Source of the DNA: DAOUMF01 sp034408935
Lineage (GTDB): Bacteria; Chloroflexota; Dehalococcoidia; SM23-28-2; RBG-16-64-32
Direction: 5' to 3'
Assembly: GCA_034408935.1 (NCBI GenBank)
Contig: DAOUMV010000020.1
Coordinates: 62,001-126,000, forward strand
Length of the DNA: 64,000 bases
The notes under the pieces are model-generated. The model worked only from the letters and a program-made list of their open reading frames with translations, ran no database searches and was not told where the DNA came from. This document shows, one piece after another, positions 1-8,510 of the stretch (positions are counted from its first letter, which is position 1; the number at the start of each line of letters is the position of its first letter). Made by a program: the position numbers and the translations under genes.

Positions 1-1
1 C

Positions 2-538
2 ATGGTCTGGGCCTCCTTTCGCCGCTTGTACGTCCCAGGAATACGCCCCACCACAGACCTCCCCTTTGACGTCCGCATAGTCACCGACCAGATATTCATC
101 TTTTTCACCGCCATGGCTCTCGCAGCTCTCGTCTATGTTCTGCTCTTCCGCACCAAGCTAGGCAAGGCGATGCGCGCCGTGTCCGACAATCCGGACTTGG
201 CGGAAGTCAGCGGTATAAACCCGGAGCAGATCATCAGATGGACATGGCTCATCGGCGGCGTCCTGGTGGCTGTCGCCGGAGTCATGCTCGCCTTGCAGGC
301 CCAGCTCAAGCCGGAGCTCGGCTTCGTCCTTCTTCTGCCCCTGTTCGCCGCCACCATCCTGGGCGGCATCGGCAGCCCTCAGGGCGCCTTTGCCGGCGGT
401 ATGATCGTGGGCATTACCCAGGAGGTGGCCGTTACCTTCGGCTTTCTCAGCCCCGGCTATAAGTTCTCCATCGCCTTCATTATCCTCATCCTCATCCTGC
501 TGCTGCGTCCTCGCGGCCTCCTTGGGGCGAAGACATGA
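2..538 (+). CDS. livH: Branched-chain amino-acid ABC transporter permease LivH, 5' end cut by window
   Basis: This is the C-terminal 178 residues of an inner-membrane permease that, with LivM, forms the channel of a high-affinity branched-chain amino-acid (or related amide/urea) importer. Several hydrophobic helices are visible. The cytoplasmic EAA-like loop around residues 53-75 (LGKAMRAVSDNPDLAEVSGI) is the ATPase-contact segment of LivH proteins. The C-terminal LRPRGLLG motif is typical. Full-length LivH is about 290 residues, so roughly 110 are missing beyond the window edge and the ATG at 2 is probably internal. The stop overlaps the livM start (ATGA), so the two are translationally coupled. 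The substrate cannot be fixed from sequence. Confidence 0.9.
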   Translation: MVWASFRRLYVPGIRPTTDLPFDVRIVTDQIFIFFTAMALAALVYVLLFRTKLGKAMRAVSDNPDLAEVSGINPEQIIRWTWLIGGVLVAVAGVMLALQAQLKPELGFVLLLPLFAATILGGIGSPQGAFAGGMIVGITQEVAVTFGFLSPGYKFSIAFIILILILLLRPRGLLGAKT

Positions 539-1776
539 TCAAGCTGCCAGCGATCCTCCGAGCGGACGGCCTGCGCGCGCGCCTCCAGTGGGGGCGGCTT
601 CTCACCCCCCTCACCTTCTTGCTCATCACCGTGGCCATCATCGTGATCCCTGCCGAGCGCTCCGGCTGGGATTTCCACGTCGACCTGCAACTTGGGGTGA
701 TCCCGACCTTCGGCGGCGGCGTCATCAACTTCCTTACCTTCTTCGCCACCTTCGTTGCCATCTACGGCCTCCTGACCCTGGGTCTCAACGTTCAGTGGGG
801 CTACACTGGCGTCTTCAACTTCGGGGTCATGGCCTTCTTCCTGGTCGGTGCCAACGTCGCCGCCATCATCACCAAACCTCCCGCCAGCGGCGAGTTCGTT
901 GAGTACGTGGGAGGTTTCGGCGATGCGCTCGACATCATACCGGCCCTGGACAGCGGTGAGTGGCTTCCTTTCTTGGTTGGCATAGTCGGCGCCGCCGCCG
1001 CCTGCGGCGTGCTGGCCTTCCTTCTGTCCATACCTATGCTTCGCCTGCGAGAAGACTACCTCGCCATTACGACCATCGGCATCGCAGAACTCCTGCGCCG
1101 GATCACCATCGAGGAGCGTTGGCTCGTCAACGGCACCCGCGGTCTCCCGGGCATCCCGCGTCCCCTTAGCGGCTGGGTCGGGCAGGACGAGTACAGATTC
1201 GTCATCTTCGGGATCGCCCTCGTTGTCCTAGTCCTCGTCTTTCTGGCCGTTGAGCGGGGAATTCGCTCACCCTGGGGTCGCGTCCTCCGCGCCCTGCGTG
1301 AGGATGAGCTCACCACCGCCGCCAGCGGCAAGAACGTCTTCGCCTTCAAGTCCCAGGGGTTCGTCCTGGGAGCGATGATCATGGGCATCGGTGGTGCCAT
1401 GTACGGCTACGCTAACAGTTCCATCTCCCCCGACACCTTCACCCATTTCTTCGCCACTTTCATCTTCTGGGCCATGCTCATGACCGGTGGCAGCGGCAAC
1501 AACAAGGGCGCCATCCTCGGCGCCTATGTGGTCTGGGGCCTCTGGAACATCACCCTGCAGCTTCAGGGATACGACCTCCCTGCCGCCATCAATACCCGTA
1601 TCTTCTTCATCCGCGACTTCGTGCTTGGCGCCCTCATCGTCATCGTCCTCCTCCTGCGTCCGCAAGGTCTCATACCGGAAGAACGGCGGGTCTCCATCTG
1701 GGTTGAGCGCCATACCAGGCGTCAAGGCGATCCGGCCCCGCCGCGGGAACAGACCGAAGCATCGCCCTCGGACTAG
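535..1776 (+). CDS. livM: Branched-chain amino-acid ABC transporter permease LivM
   Basis: This is the second permease subunit of the importer, 413 residues. It has about ten hydrophobic segments. The LivM signature lies around residues 90-105 (LTLGLNVQWGYTGVFNFG), and the cytoplasmic coupling loop IRSPWGRVLRALREDE lies around 243-258. The C-terminal LRPQGLIPEERR motif matches the end of LivH. It has a somewhat long extracytoplasmic insert around residues 118-150 and a charged Pro-rich tail. The start overlaps livH by 4 nt. No ATPase genes (livG/livF) follow. The next gene is the convergent receptor, so the ATPases, if linked, must lie upstream of the window. Confidence 0.92.
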   Translation: MIKLPAILRADGLRARLQWGRLLTPLTFLLITVAIIVIPAERSGWDFHVDLQLGVIPTFGGGVINFLTFFATFVAIYGLLTLGLNVQWGYTGVFNFGVMAFFLVGANVAAIITKPPASGEFVEYVGGFGDALDIIPALDSGEWLPFLVGIVGAAAACGVLAFLLSIPMLRLREDYLAITTIGIAELLRRITIEERWLVNGTRGLPGIPRPLSGWVGQDEYRFVIFGIALVVLVLVFLAVERGIRSPWGRVLRALREDELTTAASGKNVFAFKSQGFVLGAMIMGIGGAMYGYANSSISPDTFTHFFATFIFWAMLMTGGSGNNKGAILGAYVVWGLWNITLQLQGYDLPAAINTRIFFIRDFVLGALIVIVLLLRPQGLIPEERRVSIWVERHTRRQGDPAPPREQTEASPSD

Positions 1777-1803
1777 AACGTCGCTGGCAATTGCAAAGGA
1801 TAA

Positions 1804-1827
1804 GGGGCCTCTCTCTCGAGAGGCCCC
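1804..1827. terminator. Bidirectional intrinsic terminator between livM and the receptor gene
   Basis: A perfect 10-bp stem (1804-1813 pairing with 1818-1827) closes a TCTC loop in the gap between two convergent genes. On the minus strand the stem is followed by a T-containing stretch (TTATCCTTTG). On the plus strand the tail is only weakly T-rich. It probably ends both transcripts, more efficiently the minus one. Confidence 0.7.
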
Positions 1828-1878
1828 TGGCTCGCTTCTGTTCCCGGCCCAGCCGTCGAGCGGGACCGGCTCAGTATC

Positions 1879-3222
1879 CTATTCGATCTCGGTAACCTCG
1901 CCCGTGTTCAGGTCGACCTTGTACACTGCGTCGGTCGGCAGGTCCTCGGTGGCGGCGTCCACATGCCAGGTCTCGATGGCGCCGATCAGCACGTCGCCAT
2001 TCTCGTCGAGGTCCACGGGCCCGGCCGCACCCTCGTAGTTGATGTCCTCGCCGGCCTCAATGGCCGCCAGGGCGGTGGTGAAGCCTTCGGTGCCCGGGTT
2101 GATCGTGGTTCCTGGCGGGTTGGCGATGTCCCGTATGGCGTCCCGGATCGCTGTCGGGTCGGTGGAGCCCGCCTTCTCTGCCGCCAGAGCGGCCAGGTAT
2201 ACCGCATCGTACATCTCACGCATGAACGGCAGAGGCGGCGTCTCGCCGTACTCCGCCGAGTAAGCGGCCTCGAACGCGTCGCCGGTCGGCAGGTCCAGCG
2301 CACTCGGCGCTGTGCCGTGCATCCCGTCGAAGTTAGCCCAACCCAGCTCGGCTATCATGTCTGTGGACTTCGTCCCGTCCACGAACAGGAAAGTGTCTAC
2401 GTCTCCTGCCTCCACTGCTTCCCGTAGGAACACGCCTGCGCTCTCGGGGTAGGCGATGGCCGCCATGGCCTCTGGGGCGTCGGCGGTGCACGTGTCCAGC
2501 TCGGAGGCGTAGGTCGCCTGCTCCGACTCGTGCGGAACGGCCGCCGTTACCGTGCCGCCAATGTCCTCGGCCTCGAAGTTCTTCGTGAAGGAGTCAGACA
2601 GACCCTCGCCGTACGCGTTGTTGATGTACATGTTGCACACGGTGGTCAGGCCTAGCTCGTTCGCCAACTTCGCCAGGATCACGCCCTGAGCCGCGTCGGA
2701 GATCGTCGTCCGGAACAGGAAGTCGCTGTCGTTCGCCTCGGTCAAGCCCGGCGACGTCGACGCGGGCGATATCTGCAGCACGCCGCCCGGCCCCGTAACC
2801 GACTCCGCTATCTGCAGCGTCACGCCGCTCGAGAGCGCTCCCAGGATCACGTCCACGTTCTCCACCTCAACTAACCGGGTGGCTTCCGTGGCTCCCTGCG
2901 ATGGGTCAGTGCCGGTGTCGCCGGACACGATCTCTATGTCCTGACCCAGCACGCCGCCCGCGGCGTTGATCTCCTTCGCCGCTAGCTTCGCCGCATTCTC
3001 ATGCGCGGGCCCGAAGTCCGACAGGTCGCCGGTGAATGCCACCAGCACTCCCATCTTCAGCGCGCCGCCTTCCGTCGGCGTCTCGCCCGCCGCGGGCGTC
3101 TCCCCCTCCGCGGGCGTCGCGCCCTCCTCCTCGTCGTCGCCGCAGGCACCGAACGCGAGGAGGAGTCCCAGCGCCGCAGCCACTATCCAGAGCCACTTGT
3201 GGCGCGTCAACCACTGTGGCAT
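1879..3222 (-). CDS. ABC transporter substrate-binding lipoprotein, LivK-like (peripla_BP_6)
   Basis: This is the extracytoplasmic receptor, 447 residues. The N-terminus is a lipoprotein signal (WLWIVAAALGLLLAFGAC) with the lipidated Cys at 27. A Glu/Thr/Pro-rich linker to about residue 50 follows. The mature part begins with the family hallmark MGVLVAFTGDLSDFGPAHEN and continues as a two-lobed type I periplasmic-binding fold (NAAGGVLGQDIEIVSGDTG). The start is fixed by a strong AAAGGAGGG Shine-Dalgarno 7-8 nt upstream. It is convergent with livHM, so receptor and permeases are separately transcribed, unlike the usual livKHMGF order. The binding pocket does not reveal the ligand. Confidence 0.92.
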   Translation of the reverse strand: MPQWLTRHKWLWIVAAALGLLLAFGACGDDEEEGATPAEGETPAAGETPTEGGALKMGVLVAFTGDLSDFGPAHENAAKLAAKEINAAGGVLGQDIEIVSGDTGTDPSQGATEATRLVEVENVDVILGALSSGVTLQIAESVTGPGGVLQISPASTSPGLTEANDSDFLFRTTISDAAQGVILAKLANELGLTTVCNMYINNAYGEGLSDSFTKNFEAEDIGGTVTAAVPHESEQATYASELDTCTADAPEAMAAIAYPESAGVFLREAVEAGDVDTFLFVDGTKSTDMIAELGWANFDGMHGTAPSALDLPTGDAFEAAYSAEYGETPPLPFMREMYDAVYLAALAAEKAGSTDPTAIRDAIRDIANPPGTTINPGTEGFTTALAAIEAGEDINYEGAAGPVDLDENGDVLIGAIETWHVDAATEDLPTDAVYKVDLNTGEVTEIE

Positions 3223-3274
3223 AACTTCCCTCCTTTCGCTACCGGGTTATTGCCCCCGTGCAAATCTGTCCGAT

Positions 3275-3303
3275 AGCTTACCCACTTGTCCCCTCTTCGT
3301 CAA
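3275..3303 (-). promoter_or_regulatory. Sigma-70-like promoter for the LivK-like receptor
   Basis: On the minus strand TTGACG (3303-3298), an exact 17-bp spacer and TAAGCT (3280-3275) lie about 50 nt upstream of the start codon. The expected transcription start is near 3268. Confidence 0.65.
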
Positions 3304-3341
3304 GAGAATTGCTCGCCATAAGCTTGTCGATTCTTTCCCAT

Positions 3342-3370
3342 TTGCTCGTAGCCCCACCCTGCCCTAAGCT
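3342..3370 (+). promoter_or_regulatory. Promoter for the BON-domain gene
   Basis: TTGCTC (3342-3347), a 17-bp spacer and TAAGCT (3365-3370) lie ahead of the gene at 3404. The -10 is identical to that of the divergent receptor promoter, and the two occupy the same 180-bp intergenic region back to back. Confidence 0.5.
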
Positions 3371-3403
3371 GACCGTCGGCAGACCACGCGACCGGAGGCC
3401 TAC

Positions 3404-4351
3404 ATGCAGAGTGCACGCTCAGCCTTGCGACTGGGATGCCCCGTCCGGTTCCGAGACCGCTGGCAGGGCCGTCTTGCCGCCCTGGAGACCGATCACCAGT
3501 GGCTGGTTCTCAACATTGTGCTGCGCCGCGGCATCTTTCGCCCCCTTGAGGTGAAGCTCCCCTTCTCCACCGCCAGCCACTGGGACGATGACTCCCTCTC
3601 CCTGGACTGCACCAGCGAGGAGGCGTTCGGCCGCAAGGTGCCCCCTGTGCCCGTGCCGCCCGGGCCTCTCTCCGTCCGGACTCCGCTCTCCGCCCGCGAT
3701 GCTAGGCTGGCCGGGGCGCTGGTTGACAGGGCCTCCCACCGTGCCAGCCACCTGCTCGTCAGTTGGGGCCTGTTCGCCCCGGTGCGGCGCATGGTCCCCG
3801 TCCAGGACCTTACCCTGGAGGGCGCCGTGATCAGGCTCGCGCTCCACACGGACTCTCTACGCATCTACCGTCCCGACTCCGAACTGGCGGAGGCCGTGCG
3901 GGGTGCCTTGGCTGCCCATCGCTATCTGACCGCGGACGACCGGCGCACCCTCAACGTTGAAGTTGTGGACGAGGTGGCTCACCTGTCGGGCAACGTCCGC
4001 ACTCCCCAGGCCAGAGCCTACGTCTACGCGGCCGCGACTTCCGTGCCCGGCGTCACCGCCGTGGTCGACACCGTCGTCGATGACCGCCAACTGGAGATCG
4101 ATGTGGGCCGCGCCCTCGACGCCGCTGGCCTCTTCCGCTATGCGCGTATCTACGTGCGGTCCGCCCTGGGCGACGTGACCCTCGGCGGCTTCGTCAGGTC
4201 CGAGGCCGTGATCCGTGACGTCGTAAGGGTCGCATCGACGGTCCCCGGCGTGCGCTCCGTGGCCAGCGGTATGGAGGTGAAGGAGAGCTCTCCCCCGCTG
4301 ACCGCGCTGCCGCAGCCCGCGCTGCCTGGTCAGGACGCTCCCGAGACCTAG
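3404..4351 (+). CDS. Tandem BON-domain protein
   Basis: 315 residues, no signal peptide. The first ~140 residues form a PRC-barrel-like, beta-rich region of uncertain family. Two BON domains follow, at roughly 158-222 (DSELAEAVRGALAAHRYLTA through VPGVTAVVD) and 228-292. Each has the glycine-bearing core (VAHLSGNV, VTLGGFV) and a VPGV turn. BON domains bind phospholipid surfaces or other macromolecules in envelope and osmotic-stress proteins. A cytoplasmic or membrane-surface structural role is likely, but no substrate can be named. A CGGAGG ribosome binding site precedes the ATG. The gene stands alone with its own promoter. It ends 64 bp before the protease gene. Confidence 0.75.
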   Translation: MQSARSALRLGCPVRFRDRWQGRLAALETDHQWLVLNIVLRRGIFRPLEVKLPFSTASHWDDDSLSLDCTSEEAFGRKVPPVPVPPGPLSVRTPLSARDARLAGALVDRASHRASHLLVSWGLFAPVRRMVPVQDLTLEGAVIRLALHTDSLRIYRPDSELAEAVRGALAAHRYLTADDRRTLNVEVVDEVAHLSGNVRTPQARAYVYAAATSVPGVTAVVDTVVDDRQLEIDVGRALDAAGLFRYARIYVRSALGDVTLGGFVRSEAVIRDVVRVASTVPGVRSVASGMEVKESSPPLTALPQPALPGQDAPET

Positions 4352-4396
4352 CCCGCGCCTTCCCTGTCCGGACCCCGTCAACCGACTCGCCCATGC

Positions 4397-4402
4397 TATC
4401 AT
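4397..4402 (+). promoter_or_regulatory. -10 box (TATCAT) of the M50 protease gene
   Basis: TATCAT ends 13 nt before the ATG at 4416, so the leader would be only about 6 nt. No Shine-Dalgarno is visible and no good -35 is present. The arrangement recurs at other genes in the window. Confidence 0.4.
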
Positions 4403-4415
4403 TGATTCGAACCGG

Positions 4416-5153
4416 ATGATCTTCGTCTATTTCGACCTGCTGGACATCGACCCCTTCGCCGCCTTTGTCCTCTTTGGGGCCATGTCCACCGCTCTCGTCG
4501 CCGGCATCTCCTTCCACGAGTTCTCCCACGCCTACATAGCCGACAGGATGGGCGATCGTCTGCCCCGCAGCCTCGGCCGCGTCACCCTCAATCCCCTGGC
4601 GCACCTTGACCCGGCTGGCACCATCCTCCTGTTCCTCGTCGGCTTCGGCTGGGGGAAGCCCGTCCCGGTGAATCCCAACGTCTCCCGCAACCCCAAGGCA
4701 GCGATGGCCATCATCGCCGCGGCCGGGCCGCTCTCCAACTTCCTCGTCGCCGCCGTCGCCGGCCTGCCCCTCCGGCTTGGCTGGGTCCCCTGGCTTCCCC
4801 CCTTCAATATCAGCGTCATCAACTCCCTCATCCGCGGCGGCTGGAGCACCGAGGACTATCTGGGCCTCTACCTGAGCGCCATCGTCCTCATCAGCATCAT
4901 CCTCGGTGTCTTCAACCTCCTTCCCATCTTCCCCCTGGACGGCCACCGCGTCGTCCCTGCCTTCCTCACCGACGAGGCTGCCCGCTCCTATACCCAATTC
5001 CAGGCCCGCTACGGCTTCGTTATCCTCATCGTCCTCATCGCCCTGCCCTTCCTTACTGGTGGCCGGTTCGGCATCCTCTTCGAGGTGATGAGCCCTATCA
5101 TCAACGCCCTAGCTCAACTCTTCGCTGGCATAGACACGAACGTCTTCGGTTAA
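4416..5153 (+). CDS. Site-2 protease family membrane metalloprotease (peptidase M50)
   Basis: 245 residues with about six hydrophobic segments. The zinc-binding HExxH is HEFSH at residues 34-38. The third ligand is Asp175 in the motif NLLPIFPLDG (167-176). Spacing and length fit the minimal prokaryotic S2P class without PDZ or CBS domains (YwhC/Rip3-like). S2P proteases cut single-pass membrane proteins inside the bilayer, typically anti-sigma factors or signal-peptide remnants. No candidate substrate is adjacent. Transcription appears to start just upstream of the ATG (TATCAT at 4397). Confidence 0.9.
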   Translation: MIFVYFDLLDIDPFAAFVLFGAMSTALVAGISFHEFSHAYIADRMGDRLPRSLGRVTLNPLAHLDPAGTILLFLVGFGWGKPVPVNPNVSRNPKAAMAIIAAAGPLSNFLVAAVAGLPLRLGWVPWLPPFNISVINSLIRGGWSTEDYLGLYLSAIVLISIILGVFNLLPIFPLDGHRVVPAFLTDEAARSYTQFQARYGFVILIVLIALPFLTGGRFGILFEVMSPIINALAQLFAGIDTNVFG

Positions 5154-5201
5154 CGGTGGCTTTCCCTGTTCGGCCGCTCGTGCTAAGCTCATGACACTGC
5201 C

Positions 5202-6299
5202 ATGAAAGAAGCCCAGGAACGCAAACGTATCACCATAATCGGCCCCGGCCTCATCGGCGGCTCGCTGGGGCTCGCCATAAAGGCCGCTCGTCTCCCGGAG
5301 ATCGAGATCGTGGGCCACTCCCGCAGCCGCCAGACCGCGAACAAGGCCCATAAGAGGGGCGCGATCGATCGGGCGGAGCACAACCTGCCACGAGCGGTGG
5401 AGCGCGCCGGCATCATCATCATCGCTACTCCCATACTCGCCGTCCGCGAGGTCATGGAGCAGATCGCTCCCCACCTGCCGGAGGGCTGCATCGTTACCGA
5501 CACCGCCAGCACCAAGGAGCGGATCATGGAGTGGGCCGCGCAGCTTCTGCCCCCCTCCGTGAGCTTCGTGGGTGGGCACCCCATGGCCGGGAAGGAGAAG
5601 CAGGGGATCGACAACGCGGAGGAGGGCCTGTTCCGGCAGCGGCCCTACTGCATATGCCCTGCCGTGGACGCTCACGAGGGCGCCGTGAGTGCCGTCGTCG
5701 GTATTGCGCGGCTGGTGGGCGCCGAACCTCTGTTCCTGGACCCCAAGGAGCACGACCAGTACGCCGCCGCCGTCAGCCACCTCCCCCTACTCGTCTCCAC
5801 CGCCCTGTTCACCCTCCTGCGCGCCAGCCCTGCCTGGACCGATCTCGCTCCCATGGCCTCTTCCGGCTTCCGCGACCTCACCCGCCTGACCTCCGGCGAC
5901 CCCCGCATGAGCCACGACATATTCCTCACCAATCGCGATGCCGCCATCCACTGGCTGGACCGGATGGGCGATGAGCTTCGGCGCTACCGCGACCTCTTGG
6001 ACGGCGACTCCGAGGAGTTGCTGGAGACCTTCGCCAGGGCCCAGATGGACCGTGATACGTTCATCGCGGAGCCCCGTCCGCGGCGCGTCGAAGCCGATCA
6101 GCCCGACGTCCGCCAGGAGCTCATGAGCTCCCTCATCGGCAGCTGGACGGCCGACCGAATCAAGAAGGTCCGTGAGTTGCCCGGCCTCATGCGAGAGGCG
6201 GACGAGGCCCGCGCCAAGGAGAAGCGCAGCCGGGCCCAGCGCGTCGCTGACGATATCCGCCGCGACATCGAAAAGCGCGAGAAAAAAGACCGCGAGTAA
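5202..6299 (+). CDS. tyrA: Prephenate dehydrogenase (TyrA)
   Basis: Oxidatively decarboxylates prephenate (or dehydrogenates arogenate) in tyrosine synthesis. The N-terminal Rossmann domain starts ITIIGPGLIGGSLGLA (residues 10-25). The catalytic-domain segment TASTKERI and the conserved GGHPMAG lie around 105-130, and the helical dimerisation domain follows. At 365 residues it is longer than the minimal ~280-residue form. The last ~70 residues are a charged Arg/Lys/Glu tail with no recognisable ACT domain. It is followed by aroA after 6 bp, so the two form the aromatic block with gmk/remA downstream. No Shine-Dalgarno is obvious, and a TAAGCT -10-like box lies at 5184. Confidence 0.92.
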   Translation: MKEAQERKRITIIGPGLIGGSLGLAIKAARLPEIEIVGHSRSRQTANKAHKRGAIDRAEHNLPRAVERAGIIIIATPILAVREVMEQIAPHLPEGCIVTDTASTKERIMEWAAQLLPPSVSFVGGHPMAGKEKQGIDNAEEGLFRQRPYCICPAVDAHEGAVSAVVGIARLVGAEPLFLDPKEHDQYAAAVSHLPLLVSTALFTLLRASPAWTDLAPMASSGFRDLTRLTSGDPRMSHDIFLTNRDAAIHWLDRMGDELRRYRDLLDGDSEELLETFARAQMDRDTFIAEPRPRRVEADQPDVRQELMSSLIGSWTADRIKKVRELPGLMREADEARAKEKRSRAQRVADDIRRDIEKREKKDRE

Positions 6300-6305
6300 G
6301 CTCCC

Positions 6306-7607
6306 GTGCAGCGCCAGGTTCGCCCCGCTCGCACCCTCCGCGGCACCATCGTGCCCCCCGGCGATAAGTCCATCTCTCACCGCGCCGCCATCTTCAACGC
6401 TATCGCCGAAGGCCAGGCCTTAGTCCACGGCTTCCAGCGCGCCGCTGACTGCCTGGCTACCCTCCGCTGCCTGCGCAGCCTAGGCGTCCCATCCTCCTGG
6501 CCGGACGAAGCCACCCTCGCCGTGCACGGCCCGGGCCGACACGGCCTCTCGGAGAGCGACCGCGTCCTGGACTGCGGTAACTCCGGCACGACCATGCGCC
6601 TGCTGGCCGGCCTCCTCGCCCCCCAGCCCTTCCTCTCCATCCTCAGCGGCGACCGCTCCCTCCGCTCCCGCCCCATGGCCCGCGTCATCGAGCCTCTCGG
6701 CCGCATGGGCGCCGACATCAGCGGCCGCGAACAGGACACCAGGCCCCCACTGGCCATCCGCGGGACGCGCCTCAGGGGCATCCGCTACCGCCTGCCCGTC
6801 GCCTCCGCGCAGGTCAAGTCCGCCCTCATCCTTGCCGCCCTCTACGCCGACGGTGAGGCCGTCCTCGAGGAACCGGCCTCTAGCCGCGATCACAGCGAGC
6901 GCATGCTCCTCGCGATGGGGGCCGACATCCGGTTCGGCGATGGGCGCGTCAGGGTGAAGCCCCTGGCCCACGACCTCCGGCCCCTGACCCTGCGCGTCCC
7001 CAACGACATCTCGGCGGCGGCCGCCTGGCTGGTTCTCGCCGCCTGCCACCCCGACGCCCACCTCCGCCTGGAGGGCATCGGCGTCAACCCCACCCGCACC
7101 GGCGTGCTGGACGCCCTCCGCCTCATGGACGCTGACATCTGCCTGGAGGAGGAGCGCTCCTCGGGACCCGAACCGGTGGCCGACATCACAGTTCGCTCCT
7201 CCCGGCTCCGCGGCGCCGTCATCGAGGGCGATCTCGTGCCGCGGACCATCGACGAACTGCCCCTCATCGCCCTCGCTGCCTGCTTCGCCAGGGGCGACAC
7301 CGTCATCCGCGATGCCGCCGAGCTCAGGGTCAAGGAGTCCGACCGCATCCGGGCCACCGCCCGCGAGTTGCGACGCCTGGGCGCTGACATCGAGGAACTG
7401 CCCGACGGCCTATGCGTCCGCCCCACCGGCGCTCTCCGGGGTGCCACCGTATCTTCCCACGGCGACCACCGTCTGGCCGTGATGCTGGGCCTGGCCGGCG
7501 CCCTCGCCCGCGGACCGACCGTTGTTCGCAATGCTGGTGCGGTTGCGGTATCATATCCCTGGTTCTGGCGGGACCTTGATCTGGTGTCGGGTCGTCGCAC
7601 CAGCTAG
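6306..7607 (+). CDS. aroA: 3-phosphoshikimate 1-carboxyvinyltransferase (EPSP synthase)
   Basis: Transfers the enolpyruvyl group from PEP to shikimate-3-phosphate, the sixth step of the shikimate pathway. 433 residues, normal length. The GTG start is chosen because the protein then begins with the family N-terminus, reaching PGDKSISHRA near residue 19. Other hallmarks are GNSGTTMRLL near 93-102, and KESDRI and GDHRLAV near the C-terminus. It begins 6 bp after tyrA, so it is co-transcribed with it. Downstream, remA-like starts after 14 bp. Confidence 0.95.
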   Translation: MQRQVRPARTLRGTIVPPGDKSISHRAAIFNAIAEGQALVHGFQRAADCLATLRCLRSLGVPSSWPDEATLAVHGPGRHGLSESDRVLDCGNSGTTMRLLAGLLAPQPFLSILSGDRSLRSRPMARVIEPLGRMGADISGREQDTRPPLAIRGTRLRGIRYRLPVASAQVKSALILAALYADGEAVLEEPASSRDHSERMLLAMGADIRFGDGRVRVKPLAHDLRPLTLRVPNDISAAAAWLVLAACHPDAHLRLEGIGVNPTRTGVLDALRLMDADICLEEERSSGPEPVADITVRSSRLRGAVIEGDLVPRTIDELPLIALAACFARGDTVIRDAAELRVKESDRIRATARELRRLGADIEELPDGLCVRPTGALRGATVSSHGDHRLAVMLGLAGALARGPTVVRNAGAVAVSYPWFWRDLDLVSGRRTS

Positions 7608-7621
7608 AAGGAGCGAAGCCC

Positions 7622-7903
7622 TTGGAGCCTGAACTCATTCATGTCGGCTTCGGGAATTTCATCGCTGCCAACCGCGTGGTGGCAATCGTGAGCCCCGGAT
7701 CCGCCCCCATTCAACGGAAGGTGCGTGAGGGCAAAAGGAAGGGTGCCATCATAGACATCACTCAAGGGCGTCGCACCAAGGCTGTTGTCTTCATGGACGA
7801 CGGCTCCGTGATGCTGGCCGCCATCAGCCCTGAAGCCATCGCCGGCCGCGTCGCCGCGCACCGTTCCCCCGGCGGGCATCTCGCCCAGGCCCAGGGCGAC
7901 TAG
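7622..7903 (+). CDS. RemA-like (DUF370) DNA-binding regulatory protein
   Basis: 93 residues, full length. It starts at a TTG preceded by AGAAGGAG 8 nt upstream. The conserved core reads INVGFGN-like (IHVGFGNFIAANRVVAIVSP), followed by RRTKAVVFMDDG. RemA is an oligomeric ring protein that wraps DNA and activates matrix and osmoprotection genes in Bacillus. The family is also found beside gmk in many phyla, which is the case here. Its targets in this organism are unknown. The C-terminal ~15 residues (Gly/His/Ala rich) extend beyond the core. Confidence 0.88.
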   Translation: MEPELIHVGFGNFIAANRVVAIVSPGSAPIQRKVREGKRKGAIIDITQGRRTKAVVFMDDGSVMLAAISPEAIAGRVAAHRSPGGHLAQAQGD

Positions 7904-7910
7904 CTTCCGT

Positions 7911-8510
7911 ATGCCCGAGGCTGGCCCCGGCCCCCTCCTCGTCGTCATCACGGGCCCTTCCGGCGTGGGCAAGGATACCGTGCTCGGCCGTCTCAAGGCC
8001 CTCAAGCGCCCTTACCACTTTGCTGTCACCGCCACCACGCGTTCTCCCCGTCCCGACGAGATCGACGGTATAGACTACTACTTCCTGTCGGACCAGCAGT
8101 TCGATGAGATGCTGGCAAAGGAGGAGTTCCTGGAGCACGCCATCGTGTACGATCAGCGCAAGGGCGTTCCCAAGCCCCCCATCCGTGATGCCCTCGCTGC
8201 CGCCAAGGACGTGCTTATGCGCACCGACATCCAGGGGGCCCGCCACATCAAGTCCCTCTGTTCCGCCGCCGTGACGATCTTCCTCTTGCCGCCGTCCCGC
8301 GAGGAGATGGAGTGGCGCCTCCGCTCCCGCGGCACCGATACCGTGAAGCAGCTCAAGCTGCGCCTGCGCACAGCCCGCGACGAGATCGCCGCCGCCGACG
8401 AGTTCGATCACACGGTCGTGAACGACGACCTCCACGCCTGCGCCGACGAGATCGAGCGCATCCTCGCCGCCGAGCGCTCCCGCAAGGACCGCGAGCCCGT
8501 CCGCCTCTAG
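7911..8510 (+). CDS. gmk: Guanylate kinase
   Basis: Phosphorylates GMP to GDP. 199 residues. The P-loop is GPSGVGKD (15-22); the usual Thr/Ser after GK is replaced by Asp followed by Thr. The GMP-binding TTRSPRPDEIDGIDYYF region and the lid arginines are in place. The C-terminal FDHTVVNDDL is canonical. The segment VYDQRKGVPK (around residues 81-90) replaces the usual YGT loop. It follows remA-like by 7 bp. Its TAG overlaps the TAG of the convergent lipoprotein gene within a single CTAG. Confidence 0.92.
   Translation: MPEAGPGPLLVVITGPSGVGKDTVLGRLKALKRPYHFAVTATTRSPRPDEIDGIDYYFLSDQQFDEMLAKEEFLEHAIVYDQRKGVPKPPIRDALAAAKDVLMRTDIQGARHIKSLCSAAVTIFLLPPSREEMEWRLRSRGTDTVKQLKLRLRTARDEIAAADEFDHTVVNDDLHACADEIERILAAERSRKDREPVRL

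Noticed and set aside
8507..8510. Frameshift joining gmk and the convergent lipoprotein gene
   Set aside because: The two simply share a CTAG palindrome for their opposite-strand stop codons.
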